Shown: one piece after another, positions 43,426-46,726 of the stretch
Layout: every line of letters starts with the position of its first letter
How positions within the stretch are numbered: position 1 is the first letter of the stretch
Source of the DNA: Chara braunii
Taxonomy: Eukaryota > Streptophyta > Charophyceae > Charales > Characeae
DNA length: 46,726 nt
Assembly (NCBI GenBank): GCA_003427395.1
Contig: BFEA01000233.1
Location: 2,092,366 to 2,139,091 of the forward strand
Direction of reading: 5' to 3'
Notes under the pieces: generated by a model
Told to the model about the DNA's origin: nothing
The model's database searches: none
What the model saw: only the letters and a program-made list of their open reading frames with translations
Program-made: the position numbers and the translations under genes

Positions 43426-43520
43426 TTCTCGCAAATTTGAATTTTTCACAAATTTGAGTTTTCGCATATCTGAGTACTTTGCAAAGTCTGAGTTTTCGCA
43501 AATCTGAGTTTTCTGAGAGT
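43426..43520 (+). repeat. Short ~18 bp degenerate tandem repeat
   Basis: About five variants of tcgcaaatctgagtttt in succession. Confidence 0.65.
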
Positions 43521-43589
43521 TCAGACCTTGGGAAAACACGAGAAGAGTGAGACCAGAACTTAGAAGACACCATAGTCAACCCCCGTCAC

Positions 43590-44441
43590 ACCTACTTTTT
43601 CTTCCACCTCTATCATCCATCCACCTCGCACCTTCTCCTTCCTCCACCTCCATCACCCATCCACCATAACCAACCACCTCACACCCTTCACTTCCATCAC
43701 CCATCCGCCATATCCAACCACCTCACACCTTCTTCCTTTTCCACCTCCATCACCTATCCACCATAGCCAACCACCTCACACCTTCTTCTTCCTCCATCTC
43801 CATCACCCATCTGCCATAGCCAACCACCTCACACCTTCTTCCTCCTCCACCTTCATCATCCGTCCACCATAGCCAACCACTTCACATTTTATTCCTCCTC
43901 CACCTCTATCACCCATCCGCCATAGTCAACCACCGTAGACCTTCTTCCTCCTCCATCACCCATTCACCATAGCCAATAACCTCACACCTTCCTCCTTCAC
44001 CTCCATCACCCATCCGCCATGGCCAACGACCTCACACCTTCTTCCTCCTCCACCTCCATCACCCATTCACCATAGCTAACCACCTCACACCTTCTTCCTC
44101 CTCCACCTCCATCACCCATTCACCATAGCTAACCACCTCACACCTTCTTCTTCCTCCACCTCCATCGCCCATTCGCCATAGCCAACCACTTCACACCTTC
44201 TTCCTCCTCCACCTCCATCGCACATCCGCCATATCCAACCACCTCACACCTTCTTCCTCCTCCACCTCCATCACTCATCCTGCATAACCAACCACCTCAC
44301 ACCTTCTTCTTCCTCCACCTCCATCACCTATCCACCATAGCCAACCACCTCAATCCTTCTTCATCCTCCATCTCCATCACCCATTCACCATAGCCAACCA
44401 CCTCACACCTTCTTCTTCCTCCACCTCCATCACCCGCCCAA
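43590..44441 (+). repeat. ~53 bp CT-rich minisatellite, ~15 copies
   Basis: Repeats of agccaaccacctcacacctt followed by cttcctcctccacctccatc and acccat-c-ccat. Strong strand asymmetry (very few G on the plus strand). Confidence 0.9.
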
Positions 44442-44529
44442 CGCCATGTTCAAAGGATATGCGACCGCGAAACATAGAGGGGGTCTTAGGTAGGACAAGT
44501 AGGAATTGAGCTTTGATTAGACGTAAGGG

Positions 44530-44531
<2 letters not shown>

Positions 44532-44598
<67 letters not shown>
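44532..44598 (+). repeat. (TC)n microsatellite
   Basis: Uninterrupted CT dinucleotides for ~67 bp, of similar length to the (GA)n at 39,918 but in the opposite orientation. Confidence 0.97.
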
Positions 44599-44604
<6 letters not shown>

Positions 44605-46726
44605 CCAACTTCCCTCATCTACCCCTCCCATACTCTAAGTCTAATCTTAACCCTTCTTTCCAGTTTCCTTTTGGCATGCGACTAACTCTTCCCCTCTCAC
44701 TTGTCACATTGTCAGGGGACGAATGATGAAAGAACTTTTACCTCTCTTTGTTGAAAGAGAGGGCAAGGGGAGGGTTGTCGGTCTCTTGCACCACCAAGAA
44801 GGAAAAGTGTTCGAAAATTGGAAAGACTTGTGAGTACAAAGGACTTGAAAGTTCAACGGGACTTTAGGATTGACGAGTTTCGAGGATTGAAAAGACTCGC
44901 CGAGTGAAAGAAAGGTCAGTGGACTCGACCAACACCCCGACTGCCTAAGAATGAGAAGAGGATGGTTTGAAGAAGGAAAGGATTGGAAATGGAAGGAACC
45001 AAAGAAGACAGAGAATAAGCATGCTGGAGGGATTATGTGTTGACTCTGAATGGTGGTTGTGCTTGTTCTTATGTTGCATTGAGTGTGCATGTGAGTAGCC
45101 ACCTAAGATGTCTTGAGCGGGATGACTCCTAGCGAGGTCGGGCGGCGGAAAGGATAAAAGCAAAATGGATTGTGAACGTAACCCTCGCGCATGAATGGGC
45201 CTTATTGATGCTCCTTATTTGAAAGAACATGAGGGTCATAATTATTGGGAGTTTGAGAAAGTGTTGGACAGTTGAGTGGGCCGCCAAATCGCACGAGTAT
45301 GTGGGTCGAACCCCGAGGGATGTATAGACAAGCAATGAAACGCAATACATGAGAAGTGATTGATGCATGCGATGTAGGACACAAGCACGTAGACCGGCTG
45401 AGAGGGTGAGCAGAGGGCGCCCTGGTGAGGTGACAAGAGTCACATGACTTAATCACCTGGCCTAAGTTGAGGGACGACCCTCTACCTCAGTGATGCCGAT
45501 AGACTCTAAACTTAGTGAATAGATGCGTGGCCCAAGGAGGACGCTTGTCCTACACATAAAGGAAGACGAACTTCAAAAGAACTCCTTGGACTGCATGAGT
45601 ATTGGAAGGAGCAGTTGCCTACAAACACAATAAGGTACCGAAGAACGGACATTTGAGAAGAATCAATGGGACTGCCCACCTAGCGTGAGGGTTGAGCTAC
45701 ATCCCCAATGTCAAAACTCTCTCGCGCGTTGGGCCACCCCCATCCATCTCAAAGCACTAGGTGAGGGTGTCCCTGAGACGAATGCTCCGCGCCCTGGGCA
45801 TGCGCTTGGGTGGAGCATAGCCAACTGGGACCCGCAATAGTGTCAATTCAGATTCGAAAGTCTAACAGGGTGGGGCCTTACAACGTTCATGCGACTGGAT
45901 CACATAGAAGTTGAAGCCCAATGTATGTGACGTCATCACCAATGCCGACCGCCAGCATACACCAGGTATGTTCTCTCTCCTCTCCTCATCCCACCTTGAC
46001 TCCCCTCTGCATGCGCCTCCTACCCCAAGACCATTATCGCAATCACCTGCCACCGCACGCTCGGCCCAGCTATGGCCGCCGTGTGCCTGTTGCCACCACA
46101 ACGCCCCCTCGCCTCTGTGCACCCGCGTGCGCCCGGGCCTGGCTGCTTAGCGCAGCACCGCAAGGCAGCGTGGCCGCATTGCCTGCTCAGCCCTAAATGT
46201 CACTGCCTGGGCAGGGCACTTTGCTTTATGGAAAGTGCGACCCTTTGTCGTGGCTCTGTGGGCCTGGCTGGGGAAGTTTCCAGTAGCTTCCAGTCGAACT
46301 CCAGTATCTGCGCCCAGGCCCGCCTCTGCTGTTACGGGCCTGGGCCCTTTACAGTTGGCCGGTCGGGTCACTTCGGCCTAACGGGAGCTCATCGTCCGTT
46401 TGTTCTTCATGTTTATCTTCATCAAGTCGCGTTCGGGAACTCTGGCGTTCTTTCTTTCTCCTTGCTTTCTTCTCTTCCTCTCTTCCCCTTCTTTTTCGTC
46501 CCTCTCGTTGATTGGTTCAGAGTGAAGTCTCATAATTGAGGGCTTGGTGCTGTGAGTATCTGTTTTCACCATCCGGTTGTCCATAGCTGGCATACCCGCA
46601 GTAACATAAATTATACATATAAAATCTCAACTCTATATTTAAAAATAAATATTTCGACGAACAATTTTTCTGTTGAACGAAGTCGTGAACTTCTTCCTAC
46701 CTATGAGCATACACAAATAATATCCA
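44599..46726. other. No confident gene
   Basis: About 2.1 kb without recognisable repeats or domains. 45,950-46,400 is GC-rich with overlapping open frames on both strands (plus 46,072-46,539 the longest) but no motif or splice structure I can support. Confidence 0.4.

Noticed and set aside
45911-46539. GC-rich overlapping open frames near the window end as a gene
   Set aside because: Open on both strands with no motif, splice pair or start context; GC richness alone lowers stop frequency.

Overview
This is a eukaryotic, repeat-dominated stretch of nuclear DNA. It has no bacterial gene organisation, no rRNA or tRNA gene that I can defend, and one assembly gap of 260 N. Four things point to a green-lineage genome, most plausibly a large streptophyte-algal or plant genome: a plant-type telomere-like run (CCCTAAA units near 26,540), an L1-type LINE, a Ty3/gypsy retroelement with PR-RT-RH-IN order, and long microsatellite-rich intergenic DNA. 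The gypsy protein style reminds me of elements in charophyte algae such as Chara, but that is recollection, not a search.

Layout. 1-5,000: a mosaic of AAC-triplet arrays with a 7-copy in-frame unit, and five copies of a structured ~100 bp motif, two of which form the inverted ends of a ~764 bp element. 5,057-13,455 (minus): a large decayed L1-like LINE with ORF1 (degenerate zinc knuckle) and ORF2 (endonuclease, reverse transcriptase, C-terminal zinc-binding region). 13,647-17,000: short tandem repeats in otherwise featureless sequence. 19,174-21,845 (minus): a candidate spliced cellular gene, at least seven exons whose splice sites and phases fit together; product not recognised. 21,500-26,200: ATT arrays, a 159 bp tandem duplication, a duplicated intergenic segment and ~1.9 kb of CA/GACA-rich degenerate repeat. 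27,099-28,203: a ~60 bp satellite in which every unit is a nested inverted repeat. 28,200-32,290: mostly unassigned, with short tandem repeats. 32,298-37,490 (minus): a decayed Ty3/gypsy element (integrase, RNase H, RT, protease, gag). 37,560-38,990 (minus): the C-terminal part of a second, different LINE, abutting the gypsy gag. 39,900-44,600: GA/TC microsatellites and three large minisatellites (172, ~80 and ~53 bp units). 44,600-46,726: no assignable feature.

How it fits together: nearly all recognisable coding sequence belongs to dead retrotransposons, all on the minus strand and carrying stops and frameshifts. The points most worth following are (i) the structured dispersed motif, whose first stem changes sequence between copies while staying paired, (ii) the hairpin satellite with two compensatory changes, and (iii) the phase-consistent multi-exon gene at 19.2-21.8 kb.
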